Counted from the stretch's first letter, positions 15,736-24,268 are shown. The stretch: DNA of 64,000 nt from Bacillus paralicheniformis (GCF_001042485.2 NZ_LBMN02000001.1:186001-250000), one strand, 5' to 3'. The notes: generated by a model from the sequence alone, not told the origin. Made by a program: numbers and translations.

Positions 15736-17040
15736 ATGCAGAAAATAAAAGACGAGATTCTAAAGACGCTGAAGGTTCCGGTATTTCCTGATCGATCATT
15801 TGATGTTACAGCGTTTGGGGCTGACGGAAGCGGAAAAAAGGATGCGACGGGAGCGATACAAAAGGCGATTGATCAAGCCCACAAAGCAGGCGGTGGAAGA
15901 GTAGCAGTTCCTGAAGGCGTGTTTCTTTCCGGTGCACTCAGACTGAAAAGCAATGTGGAGCTTCATCTTGCACAAGGAGCGGTGATCAAATTCAGTCAGA
16001 ACCCGGAAGATTATCTCCCCGTTGTGCTGACGAGGTTCGAAGGCGTCGAGCTTTATAATTATTCACCGCTCATCTATGCTTACGAAGCCGAAAATATTGC
16101 AATAACCGGAAAGGGCACGCTTGACGGCCAAGGTGATGACGAACATTGGTGGCCGTGGAAAAGGGGAACGAACGGCCAGTCTTCACAGGAAAAAGACCGA
16201 AATGCTTTGTTTGAAATGGCTGAGCGCGGTGTCCCGGTCACTGAGCGGCAGTTTGGAAAAGGGCATTATTTGCGGCCGAACTTCATTCAGCCGTATCGCT
16301 GCAAAGATATTTTGATTCAAGGTGTCACCGTTTTGAATTCGCCGATGTGGCAAGTTCATCCCGTGCTTTGCGAGAATGTGACAGTGGACGGAATCAAGGT
16401 CATCGGACACGGTCCGAATACCGACGGAGTCAACCCGGAATCGTGCAAAAACGTGGTGATCAAGGGCTGCCATTTTGATAATGGAGATGACTGCATCGCC
16501 GTCAAATCGGGAAGGAACGCCGACGGCCGAAGGATCAACATGCCATCGGAGAACATTGTCATTGAACATAACGAAATGAAAGACGGGCATGGAGGGGTCA
16601 CGATCGGAAGCGAAATTTCCGGCGGCGTGAAGAATGTCATCGCCGAGGGAAACCTCATGGACAGCCCGAACTTGGACAGAGCCCTCCGCATTAAAACGAA
16701 TTCGGTGCGCGGCGGTGTTCTTGAAAACATCTACTTTCACAAAAATACGGTCAAAAGCTTGAAGCGCGAAGTGATCGCCATCGATATGGAATATGAAGAA
16801 GGGGACGCCGGAGATTTCAAGCCCGTCGTCCGCAACATTGATGTTGAGCAGCTGAAAAGCATGGGCGGACAATACGGGATCAGGGTGCTGGCGTACGATC
16901 ATTCTCCAGTCACCGGTCTGAAAGTGACTGATTCCGAGATCGACGGCGTCGATATTCCGATGGAACTGAAACATGTGAAAGACCCTGTTTTTTCGAATCT
17001 GTATATTAACGGAAAACGCTATGATTCACACGAAGTCTAA
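15736..17040 (+). CDS. Intracellular exo-polygalacturonase, glycoside hydrolase family 28
   Basis: The protein has 434 residues from ATG 15736 (GGAGGT at 15721-15726). It folds as a right-handed beta-helix with all four GH28 signatures in order: NTDGVNPES, GDDCIAVKSG, GHGGVTIGSE and RIKTN. The three catalytic Asp lie in the first two. There is no signal peptide, so it should act in the cytoplasm, releasing galacturonate from imported oligogalacturonides. It is the last gene of the uxa operon, linking hydrolysis to UxaC-UxaB-UxaA. The closest functional class is probably exo-acting, like cytosolic YesZ/YteR-era pectin enzymes; substrate length is inferred. Confidence 0.9.
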   Translation: MQKIKDEILKTLKVPVFPDRSFDVTAFGADGSGKKDATGAIQKAIDQAHKAGGGRVAVPEGVFLSGALRLKSNVELHLAQGAVIKFSQNPEDYLPVVLTRFEGVELYNYSPLIYAYEAENIAITGKGTLDGQGDDEHWWPWKRGTNGQSSQEKDRNALFEMAERGVPVTERQFGKGHYLRPNFIQPYRCKDILIQGVTVLNSPMWQVHPVLCENVTVDGIKVIGHGPNTDGVNPESCKNVVIKGCHFDNGDDCIAVKSGRNADGRRINMPSENIVIEHNEMKDGHGGVTIGSEISGGVKNVIAEGNLMDSPNLDRALRIKTNSVRGGVLENIYFHKNTVKSLKREVIAIDMEYEEGDAGDFKPVVRNIDVEQLKSMGGQYGIRVLAYDHSPVTGLKVTDSEIDGVDIPMELKHVKDPVFSNLYINGKRYDSHEV

Positions 17041-17044
17041 ACAG

Positions 17045-17077
17045 AGATCCTCTGCAGACATGCAGAGGATCTTTCTT
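17045..17077. terminator. Bidirectional terminator between the uxa operon and the LysR gene
   Basis: AGATCCTCTGCA and TGCAGAGGATCT form a perfect 12-bp stem around GACA, with T-rich sequence on the plus side. The convergent gene ends immediately after. Confidence 0.9.
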
Positions 17078-17986
17078 TTAACGCAGCGGCGCATCAGCGG
17101 TTTCGTTTTTGACCGAGGAAATCAGCAGTTCCATAAACACCCGGCTTGCAGCGCACATATGCTTGTTTTTACGGTAAACGATGCTGATTTCCGTCGTCAA
17201 ATCCGGCATTTGAATCGGAATCGTCTGAATGGATTTATTTCCAATATCATCGAGATAGCCTTTCGGCAAAATGGTGGCGCCAATGCCTTTACCAACCATG
17301 TTCATGATCGATTCCATCGTTGTCATTTCCATGACCGGCCGAGGTTCGAATCCAAACGTGCGGCACTTTTCGTTGATCAGCTGCCGCAAAAAATACGTCT
17401 CAGGCAGCAAGATAGATGGAATCTCCCTTAACACGTCAAGTGTGACAAACTGCCGTTTTGCAACCGGATTGTCAATAGGCACTGCGAGGGCGAGCTGCTG
17501 GGTAAGGAATGGAACGGTTTCCAGATCACTGTGTTCCACCCGCTGGGCTACAATGCCCAAGTCGAGCTCATTTTGCAGCAGCCGGTCGTAAATATCTCCG
17601 GTTCTCAGCCCTAAAACAGACAATTCAATATTGGGGTAGCTGCGGTGAAAGTCGATCACGGTCCGGGGAAGCAAATAATTAACCACGGTCAACAGCGCCC
17701 CGATTTTTAGCGTTCCCCTCTTTAAACCTTGGAGCTCGCTGATTGCGTCTTGCGCCTGTGACAGTTCATGAAAGATATTGTAACAGTGCTGAAGCAGAAT
17801 CTTTCCCGCTTCCGTCATTACGGTGCGTTTGCCTGAACGATTAAACAAAGGCGTTCCGATTTCATGTTCAAGCAAACGGATTTGCTGGCTCAGCGAGGGC
17901 TGAGCGATATTCAGTTTTTCGGCAGCACGGGTAAAATGAAGCTCCCGGCACAATGCCATGAAATATTCCAATTGCTTTAGCTCCAA
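17078..17986 (-). CDS. LysR-family transcriptional regulator
   Basis: The 302-residue protein has a typical N-terminal winged HTH (ELKQLEYFMALCRELHFTRAA, AEKLNIAQPSLSQQIRLLE) and a LysR substrate-binding domain (about 90-295). TTG 17986 follows GAGGGA at the usual distance. It is transcribed away from the MOSC gene, and a T-N11-A dyad lies between them, so control of that gene plus autoregulation is the natural reading. The ligand is unknown. It belongs broadly to the CynR/CbbR-like group, but I do not recognise a named orthologue. Confidence 0.85.
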   Translation of the reverse strand: MELKQLEYFMALCRELHFTRAAEKLNIAQPSLSQQIRLLEHEIGTPLFNRSGKRTVMTEAGKILLQHCYNIFHELSQAQDAISELQGLKRGTLKIGALLTVVNYLLPRTVIDFHRSYPNIELSVLGLRTGDIYDRLLQNELDLGIVAQRVEHSDLETVPFLTQQLALAVPIDNPVAKRQFVTLDVLREIPSILLPETYFLRQLINEKCRTFGFEPRPVMEMTTMESIMNMVGKGIGATILPKGYLDDIGNKSIQTIPIQMPDLTTEISIVYRKNKHMCAASRVFMELLISSVKNETADAPLR

Positions 17987-18031
17987 TGCTTTTTCCCTCT
18001 CTCCATTATAAAAAACAGACGAAACTCAACG

Positions 18032-18046
18032 ATAGGTTTAACCTAT
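18032..18046 (+). promoter_or_regulatory. LysR-type operator (T-N11-A dyad)
   Basis: ATAGGTTTAACCTAT is a perfect 15-bp dyad with LysR-box spacing, 46 bases upstream of the LysR start and 131 bases before the MOSC gene. Confidence 0.7.
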
Positions 18047-18176
18047 TGTTTTTATAATAACGATTGAATGGTTTTATGATAAGAGGTCGATTATACTTAA
18101 ATCTCAAAAGAGATGTGCAGCGTTGCTGTTCGGCCGCTGCCGTCTGCAGGACATTTGAATGTAAGAGGTGATATGA

Positions 18177-18872
18177 ATGGAATATGCCGATATCCTTTCG
18201 ATCAATGTAGGGAAGCCAGAGGCAATTCAGTTTCAAAATAAAGCTGTGTCTACCGGAATATACAAGAAGCCGGCAAGCGGCCCTATCTTCCTGTCATCTA
18301 CTAATTTTGCGGGGGACGGGCAGGGGGATCTCGTTCATCATGGTGGCGCGGAAAAAGCAGTGTGTGTCTATCCGTATGAACATTATCTCTTTTGGGAAAA
18401 GGAACTGCAAAGAAAGCTGGAATACGGAGCATTTGGCGAAAATTTAACGATCAAGGGTCTGCTGGAGGATGACGTTCATATCGGCGATATCTTTCAGCTG
18501 GGTGAAGCTGTTGTACAGGTGAGCCAGCCAAGGCAGCCTTGCTATAAACTAACCGTAAGGTACGGTATGCCCGATATGATACTGAAGGTACAGAACACCG
18601 GATTTACGGGTTTTTACTTTCGCGTGCTGAAAGAAGGGTTCGTCTGTAAGGATCGTGGTCTGAAACGAATCTCACGCCACCCTAAAGGCATCACGATTTC
18701 TTACGCAAATCGCATCAAGCATCATGAAAAGAACAATATTGAGGGCATCAAAAAACTTCTCGAGGTGGAGGAACTGTCGGCAAATTGGCGGGCATCATGT
18801 TTAAAGCGGCTTAACGGTTTTGAGCCGGATGACCGCGAAAGGCTGACGGGAGGTCTGGAGAAGAGATCTTAA
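18177..18872 (+). CDS. MOSC domain protein (YiiM/YflK-like)
   Basis: A 231-residue protein with a MOSC domain followed by a 3-alpha domain. Diagnostic segments are GDGQGDLVHHGGAEKAVCVYP, FGENLTIKG and the conserved Cys motif VSQPRQPCYKL. MOSC proteins handle molybdenum-cofactor sulfur chemistry; the YiiM group is linked to reduction or detoxification of N-hydroxylated compounds. ATG 18177 has AGAGGTGA upstream. It is divergent from the LysR gene, which probably regulates it. It resembles B. subtilis YflK but lies in a different neighbourhood, so I give no symbol. Confidence 0.85.
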   Translation: MEYADILSINVGKPEAIQFQNKAVSTGIYKKPASGPIFLSSTNFAGDGQGDLVHHGGAEKAVCVYPYEHYLFWEKELQRKLEYGAFGENLTIKGLLEDDVHIGDIFQLGEAVVQVSQPRQPCYKLTVRYGMPDMILKVQNTGFTGFYFRVLKEGFVCKDRGLKRISRHPKGITISYANRIKHHEKNNIEGIKKLLEVEELSANWRASCLKRLNGFEPDDRERLTGGLEKRS

Positions 18873-18884
18873 CCCAAAAGGAAA

Positions 18885-18912
18885 AAATCCTCTGCCGATC
18901 GGCAGAGGATTT
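18885..18912. terminator. Bidirectional terminator between the MOSC gene and yvrD
   Basis: AAATCCTCTGCC and GGCAGAGGATTT form a perfect 12-bp stem with a GATC loop. It separates two convergent genes. Confidence 0.88.
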
Positions 18913-18915
18913 CTG

Positions 18916-19707
18916 TTAAATGGAGCGGATAATTCCGCCTTCCACTCTTTGAGCGGAACCGTTGATGGCCGCAGCTTTTTCGGAAGCGAGATAGACGATC
19001 GTACTCGCCACTTCTTCCGGTTTTGCATAGCGCTGAATCAAAGAAGTCGGCTCATTCACTTTGAAATAGTCTTTGACAAAAGTGTCTAAATCGGTTTTCT
19101 CCTGAGCTGCGGCACCCTCCATATAATTGGCGACGCCTTCCGTCCAGGTAGGTCCCGGAAGGACGGAGTTGACCGTCACATTTGTCCCTTTCGTCATTTC
19201 GGCCAAACCTCTTGATAAACTGATCAGAGCGGTTTTCGTCATTGAATAAGGGATCATCTGCGGAAGCGGTTTGATGCCGGCTTCGCTTGCCAAATTGAGA
19301 ATCCTTCCCTTATTACGCTTCAGCATGGCCGGCAGAAACGCGCGGCAAAGCCTGACTGCACTTAAAACGTTTACTTCAAAATATTTGAGCCACTCTTCGT
19401 CTGTCACCTCTGTGAAATCCTTCACTTCAAAGAAGCCCATATTATTGACGAGGACATCAAGCTCCCCGATTTTAGCGGTTTTTTCGACCAATGCCATGCT
19501 TTCTTCAGGAGCGGATAAATCAGCGGCAATGCCGTGAACGTTTCCGTGCCGGGAAAGTTCCTCAACGACTGACTGGACTTTTTCTTCTGTCCGTCCGTTC
19601 ACGATGACTTCGGCCCCTTCCGCCAAGAAGGCTTCCGCCGTTGCTTTTCCAATACCTGCAGTAGAACCTGTCACGAGTACGAGTTTGTCTTTCAGCTGTA
19701 AATCCAT
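18916..19707 (-). CDS. yvrD: YvrD: short-chain dehydrogenase/reductase
   Basis: This 263-residue classical SDR has the nucleotide motif TGSTAGIG (about 14-21), NNMG (about 88-91) and catalytic S-Y-x3-K (YSMTK, about 155-159). Length and place beside the btuFCD locus match YvrD in B. subtilis. It has oxidoreductase function with an unknown substrate, probably NADP(H)-dependent. Start ATG 19707 has AAGGATTGATGGC upstream, a modest ribosome site. Confidence 0.82.
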   Translation of the reverse strand: MDLQLKDKLVLVTGSTAGIGKATAEAFLAEGAEVIVNGRTEEKVQSVVEELSRHGNVHGIAADLSAPEESMALVEKTAKIGELDVLVNNMGFFEVKDFTEVTDEEWLKYFEVNVLSAVRLCRAFLPAMLKRNKGRILNLASEAGIKPLPQMIPYSMTKTALISLSRGLAEMTKGTNVTVNSVLPGPTWTEGVANYMEGAAAQEKTDLDTFVKDYFKVNEPTSLIQRYAKPEEVASTIVYLASEKAAAINGSAQRVEGGIIRSI

Positions 19708-19804
19708 ATGCCATCAATCCTTGTTTTAAGAGTTAAGATGAAAAAACATCTAATGAACAGTATATCGCAGCTGGATACCTCGGTCGAAAATCGTGCTTGT
19801 CGTT

Positions 19805-20485
19805 TTATTGTTCCTTGTCTTTTAAAATCTTATGAATATCTTCCATCGGACGGAGCCAATTCTTTTTCATCACTTCAGCCGCCAATTTCGGATCGTTTTT
19901 TTCAAAAGCGGCGATGATTTCCCAATGCTCGGCGGCGGACTGCAGTTTCGGAGCAGACGGCCGATTGAAAAACACATACTTCATCCGTCTGACATGAAGC
20001 TGCAGAACGGCGGAAAACTGAAGAACATACGGGTTTTTAGCCGCTTCTATAATCAAATGGTGGAACTGTTCGTCCAGTTCAGCTGCATCGTGGTTCCGCT
20101 CCTCTTTAAAAGCGGCTTCGTATTGAGCCGCGAGTTTTTTGAGCTCGGCGATCTCTTCTTCAGTCAAAAGCGGCGTTGCCAGTTCTGCCGCCAGAGCCTG
20201 AAGATGTGCGAGCGGGGGATAGACGGCCAGCGCATCATCGGGATGAATAAGCGTGATCTTTGTTTCTTTTCCCGGCTTCATTTCCACAAAACCTTGAGAT
20301 TCGAGGAGCTGAAGCGCTTCTCTGACCGGTGTGCGGCTGACGCCGAGCGCTTCGGCCAGATCGACGTCCGTGACTTTTTCGCCGGGTTCAAGGGTTCCGT
20401 CGACAATCCAGCGCTGCAATTGATGAAACGCTTTTTCCTTTGCTGAAAGTCTGACCTGCGGCGTATAGTTTTTCGGTATCGGCAT
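19805..20485 (-). CDS. GntR-family regulator (FadR/FCD subfamily)
   Basis: The 226-residue protein has an N-terminal winged HTH (DVDLAEALGVSRTPVREALQLLE, about 40-62). An all-helical FCD ligand-binding domain follows, with acidic/His positions (DEQFHHLIIEAAKNP) that usually coordinate a metal near an organic acid ligand. ATG 20485 follows AAAGGGTGG. It lies just downstream of yvrD in the same direction but appears separately expressed. Its targets are not evident. I do not recall it at this place in B. subtilis, so it is probably accessory. Confidence 0.82.
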   Translation of the reverse strand: MPIPKNYTPQVRLSAKEKAFHQLQRWIVDGTLEPGEKVTDVDLAEALGVSRTPVREALQLLESQGFVEMKPGKETKITLIHPDDALAVYPPLAHLQALAAELATPLLTEEEIAELKKLAAQYEAAFKEERNHDAAELDEQFHHLIIEAAKNPYVLQFSAVLQLHVRRMKYVFFNRPSAPKLQSAAEHWEIIAAFEKNDPKLAAEVMKKNWLRPMEDIHKILKDKEQ

Positions 20486-20624
20486 AAAACCACCCTTTCT
20501 CTATATGCAATATATCGTAAATACTTTAGCAAAAACAACGTTTTTCAGTTGAAAATCTCCTTTTCAGAATCTCATATACAGACCTGTGTCGATTATAGTA
20601 TAATAATTCCGAAATTAGGACACG

Positions 20625-20800
20625 AATGAGTCAGAAAGGCGCTGCCCAGAAGCGGCTAATAGGGGAGCCGGCGAGAGAGCCCCCCGCGAGCAGTTCGGCG
20701 GGCCGGGAGCGATCAACCGCAAGCCGGAATAACCGCCTGGATGATGACCGCGTTATCTGCGAAGACAGATGCGGTATAAGCGATGTGCTCTTTTTTTGTA
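20625..20800 (+). ncRNA. Candidate cobalamin riboswitch upstream of btuF
   Basis: A GC-rich leader shows the layout of the B12 element. TAATAGGGGAGCCGGCGAGA (20657-20676) resembles the conserved entry segment, GCGAGCAGT (20686-20694) stands for the GCnACTGT block, and AAGCCGGAATAACCGCCTGG (20721-20740) fits the B12 box near the 3' end. A hairpin (ACCGC...ATCTG/CAGAT...GCGGT, 20747-20775) and seven T (20791-20797) follow as possible expression platform. The segments are diverged. Support comes from its place before B12 transport genes. Confidence 0.65.
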
Positions 20801-20866
20801 CGTTCCTGGTTTACTGCATCTTTACTGAGTAGAGATGTTTTTATTTTATCCCGAGGAGGAAGCAGA

Positions 20867-21817
20867 ATGAAGAAGTTAGGGCTTTTATTGCTGTCACTGC
20901 TGTTGGCCGCCGGGGTTCTTAGCGGCTGCGGTCAAGCGCAAAAGCCGGTAGAACAGCAAAAACAGGAGAAGGCGGCTGAAGCGTTTCCGGTCACCATAAA
21001 AGATGCTTCAGGACAAGAGGTCAAAATTGAAAAAGAACCGAAGAAAATCGTCTCTCTGATGCCGAGCAATACCGAAATTACATACGCCCTTGGCCTGGGG
21101 AAGAAAGTCGTCGGCGTGACGGATTTTGATACATATCCAAAAGAAGTGAAAAACGTTGAAAAAATCGGGGGCATGGAATTCAACACAGAAAAAATCATTT
21201 CGTTAAATCCCGACTTGGTCTTGGCCCACGCATCGAGCATGCAGAGTGCCAAAGAAGGGCTAAAGCAGCTGGAGGATGCAGGAATTACGGTGGTGACCGT
21301 GAATGATGCGGCCTCTTTTAAAGAGGCGTACCAGTCCATCGAAATGATCGGAAAAGCTGCCGGTGCAGAGGATCAAGCGGCAAGCCTGATCAAGGGCATG
21401 AAATCTGACCTGGCTGACATAAAAGAAAAAGCTGCCGGCATATCTAAAGACGATCAAAAGAAAGTATTTGTCGAAGTGTCTCCGGCTCCGGACATTTATA
21501 CGACCGGAAAAGGCACCTTTATGGATGAAATGCTTGAAGCGATCCATGCGGAAAATGCCGCTTCCGCGCAGAAAGGCTGGACCAAAATAACGGAAGAAGC
21601 GATCGTCAAGCTGAATCCCGATGCGATCGTGACGACAAACGGTAAATCCGCAGTCAGCGAAATTAAAAAACGAAGCGGCTGGAACGGTGTAAAAGCGGTC
21701 AAAAATAACGAAGTATACGACGTGGACCCTGACCTCGTGACCCGTCCGGGGCCGCGATTGATCAAAGGGGTCGAAGAGCTTGCTGAACATATTTACCCTG
21801 ACGTTTTTAAAAAATAA
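20867..21817 (+). CDS. btuF: Cobalamin ABC transporter substrate-binding lipoprotein
   Basis: A 316-residue lipoprotein with signal peptide and lipobox (VLSGC, Cys 21), then a two-lobed helical-backbone receptor of the BtuF/FepB fold (KKIVSLMPSNTEITYALGLGKKVVGVTDFDTYP). ATG 20867 follows GAGGAGG; the upstream extension of the frame runs through the riboswitch and is not coding. It corresponds to B. subtilis YvrC. It captures B12 or cobinamide outside the cell and delivers it to BtuC. Confidence 0.9.
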   Translation: MKKLGLLLLSLLLAAGVLSGCGQAQKPVEQQKQEKAAEAFPVTIKDASGQEVKIEKEPKKIVSLMPSNTEITYALGLGKKVVGVTDFDTYPKEVKNVEKIGGMEFNTEKIISLNPDLVLAHASSMQSAKEGLKQLEDAGITVVTVNDAASFKEAYQSIEMIGKAAGAEDQAASLIKGMKSDLADIKEKAAGISKDDQKKVFVEVSPAPDIYTTGKGTFMDEMLEAIHAENAASAQKGWTKITEEAIVKLNPDAIVTTNGKSAVSEIKKRSGWNGVKAVKNNEVYDVDPDLVTRPGPRLIKGVEELAEHIYPDVFKK

Positions 21818-22844
21818 CCGCTTCGCGGCATATGCCTTCAGCCTGATGTTTCTGTCGGCATCTGTTCTTATGGGAATCTCTATCGGATCTTTGGAGATTC
21901 CCATTCCTTCTATTATCAAGGTTTTTTTGAACGAATGGTTTGGTATTCAAGGGTTAAATCCCGATACGACAGAGGCGAACATCATCATGAAAATCAGACT
22001 GCCGAGGGTGGTGCTGGCCGCTCTTGTCGGCGCGGGGCTTGCTGCTGCGGGAGCCGGGTTTCAGGGGCTCTTGAAAAACCCGCTCGCAGATCCGTATACG
22101 CTCGGCATTTCGTCAGGCGCGGCCGTCGGTGCAGTGGTCACGCTGTTTTTTGGGATTCAGCTGCCGGTGATCGGAAGTTTTACACTGCCGTTTTTAAGCG
22201 TTGCCGCGGCCGTTGTCGTGATTTTTTTGGTTTTGTTCTTTGCGCGGCTCGTACACCCTTCATTGACCCTGTCTGCTTTGATTTTGACAGGAATCATCTT
22301 CAGTTCTTTTTTGGGTGCGCTTATTTCTCTCATGATCGCATTGACCGGCGATGATTTAAAACCGATCGTCCACTGGCTGCTCGGCAGTGTATCGATGAGA
22401 GGCTGGGGTTATATCGCGCTGTTTCTGCCCTTTTTTGCGGTTGGTGCTGCCGCGCTTTTGATCAGCGGGAGAGAACTGAATGTGATGACTTATGGCGAGG
22501 AAAAAGCGAGGCTCCTCGGTGTGAATGTGAAGCGAAGTAAGTATGTCGTTCTGTTGGCGGGAGCTATTTTAACTGGCAGTGCGGTTGCTGTGTCTGGAAC
22601 CATTGGCTTTGTCGGTCTCGTCATTCCGCATTTTATCCGGCTTTTCTCTATTACGGATCACCGTCATCTTCTGCCGCTCTCGATGCTGAACGGTGCTTCG
22701 TTCCTTGTGCTGTCAGATCTTTTGTCGAGAACCATCATTGAGCCGTCCGAGCTGCCGATCGGTATTATTACCGCACTGATAGGAGCGCCTGTTTTCGGGT
22801 TTATTTTGATTCGGCGCTACCGGGGAGGGCGAATTCATGATTGA
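21780..22844 (+). CDS. btuC: Cobalamin ABC transporter permease
   Basis: A 354-residue FecCD/BtuC-family permease with about ten helices. Motifs RLPRVVLAALVGAGLAAAG, QGLLKNPLADPYTLGISSG, MTYGEEKARLLG and GFVGLVIPHFIR are present. The best start is TTG 21780, preceded by AAAGGGG (21763-21769); it lies 38 bases inside btuF, implying coupled translation. Matches YvrB in length and position. Confidence 0.88.
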   Translation: MLNIFTLTFLKNNRFAAYAFSLMFLSASVLMGISIGSLEIPIPSIIKVFLNEWFGIQGLNPDTTEANIIMKIRLPRVVLAALVGAGLAAAGAGFQGLLKNPLADPYTLGISSGAAVGAVVTLFFGIQLPVIGSFTLPFLSVAAAVVVIFLVLFFARLVHPSLTLSALILTGIIFSSFLGALISLMIALTGDDLKPIVHWLLGSVSMRGWGYIALFLPFFAVGAAALLISGRELNVMTYGEEKARLLGVNVKRSKYVVLLAGAILTGSAVAVSGTIGFVGLVIPHFIRLFSITDHRHLLPLSMLNGASFLVLSDLLSRTIIEPSELPIGIITALIGAPVFGFILIRRYRGGRIHD

Positions 22845-24120
22845 TGTCATCCGTGTGTCCGGCGGCTACGGAAAAACGGATGTCTTACAGGACATCAGCT
22901 TTGCTGTAAAGCCGGGTGAATTTTTAGGAATTCTTGGTCCGAACGGCAGCGGAAAAACTACTTTGCTGAAAATGTTGTCGGGAACAATCGCGCCTCGAAG
23001 CGGCGAGGTGCTGCTTGAATACCGTTCAGTCGGGGCGTACCAAACGAAAGAGCTCGCTCGCAAAATGGCGGTCCTTCCTCAAAAAACGGAGCAGGCCTTT
23101 TCCTTTACGGTGGAGGAAACGGTACAGTTTGGCCGCTACGCGTATCAATCAGGCCTTTTTCGGCAGCTGACAGCGGAAGACCATGATATCGTGAAGAGGG
23201 TGATGAAGCAGACAGACACGCTTCGTTTCGCTCAAAAATCCATTCATGAGCTGAGCGGCGGAGAGCAGCAGCGGGTGTATTTAGCACAGGCACTTGCCCA
23301 GGAACCCGAATATTTGCTGCTTGATGAACCGACGAGTTTTCTCGATTTGTCATTTCAAAAGAGTCTGCTTGATTTAATGAAACAAGAAACGGCTGCATCC
23401 AAACTCGCAGTGGTCGGGGTGTTTCATGATGTGAATATTGCGAGTTTATACTGTGACCGCCTGCTGTTGTTGAAAGATGGAAAGGCGGAAGTTCTTGACC
23501 GCCCGGAAGCCGCCCTTTCTGCCGAGGGTATCGGAAGAGTGTATGATACGGGCATCACAGCGCTGGACCATCCTCAGCGTGCAAATCCGCAGTTTACGAT
23601 CAAGGCGAAAACCATCCCGGAGAAAACCGAGCCCCTCTTTTTAAAAGAGCGGATTGAACAATATTTGCCGCATGGCATCGCATTTTCGGCAGACCGCCCG
23701 CTGCGTCTTCTGTCCTCTGAAACAGGCTTTGCATGGAGACGAAAGCTTGTCTTCGCAAGCGGAAACAACTCTGGATTGCCGCATGACCTGTCAGCCTATG
23801 AACAGGAAACGCTGTTTATCCAACATGATGCTGAATTGGCTGACTGTCATATTGTGTCGGAAAAGGGTGATCTTTGCATCGTCGGTATGAAAGATACGGC
23901 GGGGCGTTTGATCATATGGGTGTTAGTTGACGGCTGTTTGCAAGATGGTCAATTTGTAACGGCGATAAGTGCTGCAGCAAATGCCGCAGCCGAGCACCAT
24001 ATTCCGTGCAGCGATGTGCTTGTAGCGGCCACTCAATCCGGCCGGTCAGCGTATCAAACTGCCTTTTTTACAGAAATTCAAAATAAAACAGCGGCTTGTG
24101 TGAAAGTTTTAAAAGGTTAG
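22837..24120 (+). CDS. btuD: Cobalamin ABC transporter ATPase fused to a CbiZ-like domain
   Basis: The 427-residue protein has two parts. Residues 1-250 are an ABC ATPase: Walker A GPNGSGKTT (34-42), signature LSGGEQQR, Walker B LLLDEPTSFLD and switch His in VFHDVN. Residues about 265-427 resemble adenosylcobinamide amidohydrolase (CbiZ), as in B. subtilis YvrA; this would remodel imported pseudo-B12-type corrinoids by removing the lower ligand side chain. It overlaps btuC by eight bases. The C-terminal assignment is from family knowledge and is less certain than the ATPase. Confidence 0.85.
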   Translation: MIDVIRVSGGYGKTDVLQDISFAVKPGEFLGILGPNGSGKTTLLKMLSGTIAPRSGEVLLEYRSVGAYQTKELARKMAVLPQKTEQAFSFTVEETVQFGRYAYQSGLFRQLTAEDHDIVKRVMKQTDTLRFAQKSIHELSGGEQQRVYLAQALAQEPEYLLLDEPTSFLDLSFQKSLLDLMKQETAASKLAVVGVFHDVNIASLYCDRLLLLKDGKAEVLDRPEAALSAEGIGRVYDTGITALDHPQRANPQFTIKAKTIPEKTEPLFLKERIEQYLPHGIAFSADRPLRLLSSETGFAWRRKLVFASGNNSGLPHDLSAYEQETLFIQHDAELADCHIVSEKGDLCIVGMKDTAGRLIIWVLVDGCLQDGQFVTAISAAANAAAEHHIPCSDVLVAATQSGRSAYQTAFFTEIQNKTAACVKVLKG

Positions 24121-24127
24121 ATTTGGG

Positions 24128-24150
24128 CCTGTCTTTGGACAGGTTTTTTT
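24128..24150 (+). terminator. Terminator after btuD
   Basis: CCTGTC/GACAGG with loop TTTG and seven T. It cuts the transport genes off from btuR, which lies 6.3 kb away. Confidence 0.88.
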
Positions 24151-24254
24151 ATTGTTTTAAAACGCATCAGCTGAAGGTGAGGTTTCATTCTTTTGTCCCG
24201 AATTCGAAAAAATGTGTTGTTAAATGAATCATAACACCTTTATAATAAAATTTG

Positions 24255-24268
24255 TGAAAGCGTTTTAC
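24255..24268 (+). promoter_or_regulatory. Candidate cre (CcpA site) before the sugar-acid cluster
   Basis: TGAAAGCGTTTTAC agrees with the cre core TGNAANCGNWNN but not with the last CA. It lies 42 bases before the first start codon, near a TATAAT (24241-24246), consistent with carbon catabolite repression. Confidence 0.5.

Noticed and set aside
16183..16974. A 263-codon frame opposite the polygalacturonase gene
   Set aside because: It is antisense to an intact GH28 enzyme, has no ribosome site and no recognisable motif.
20531..20545. AAAAAC-AAC-GTTTTT dyad upstream of the GntR gene as its operator
   Set aside because: The arms are low-complexity and unlike known FCD-type operators, and no second copy was seen.
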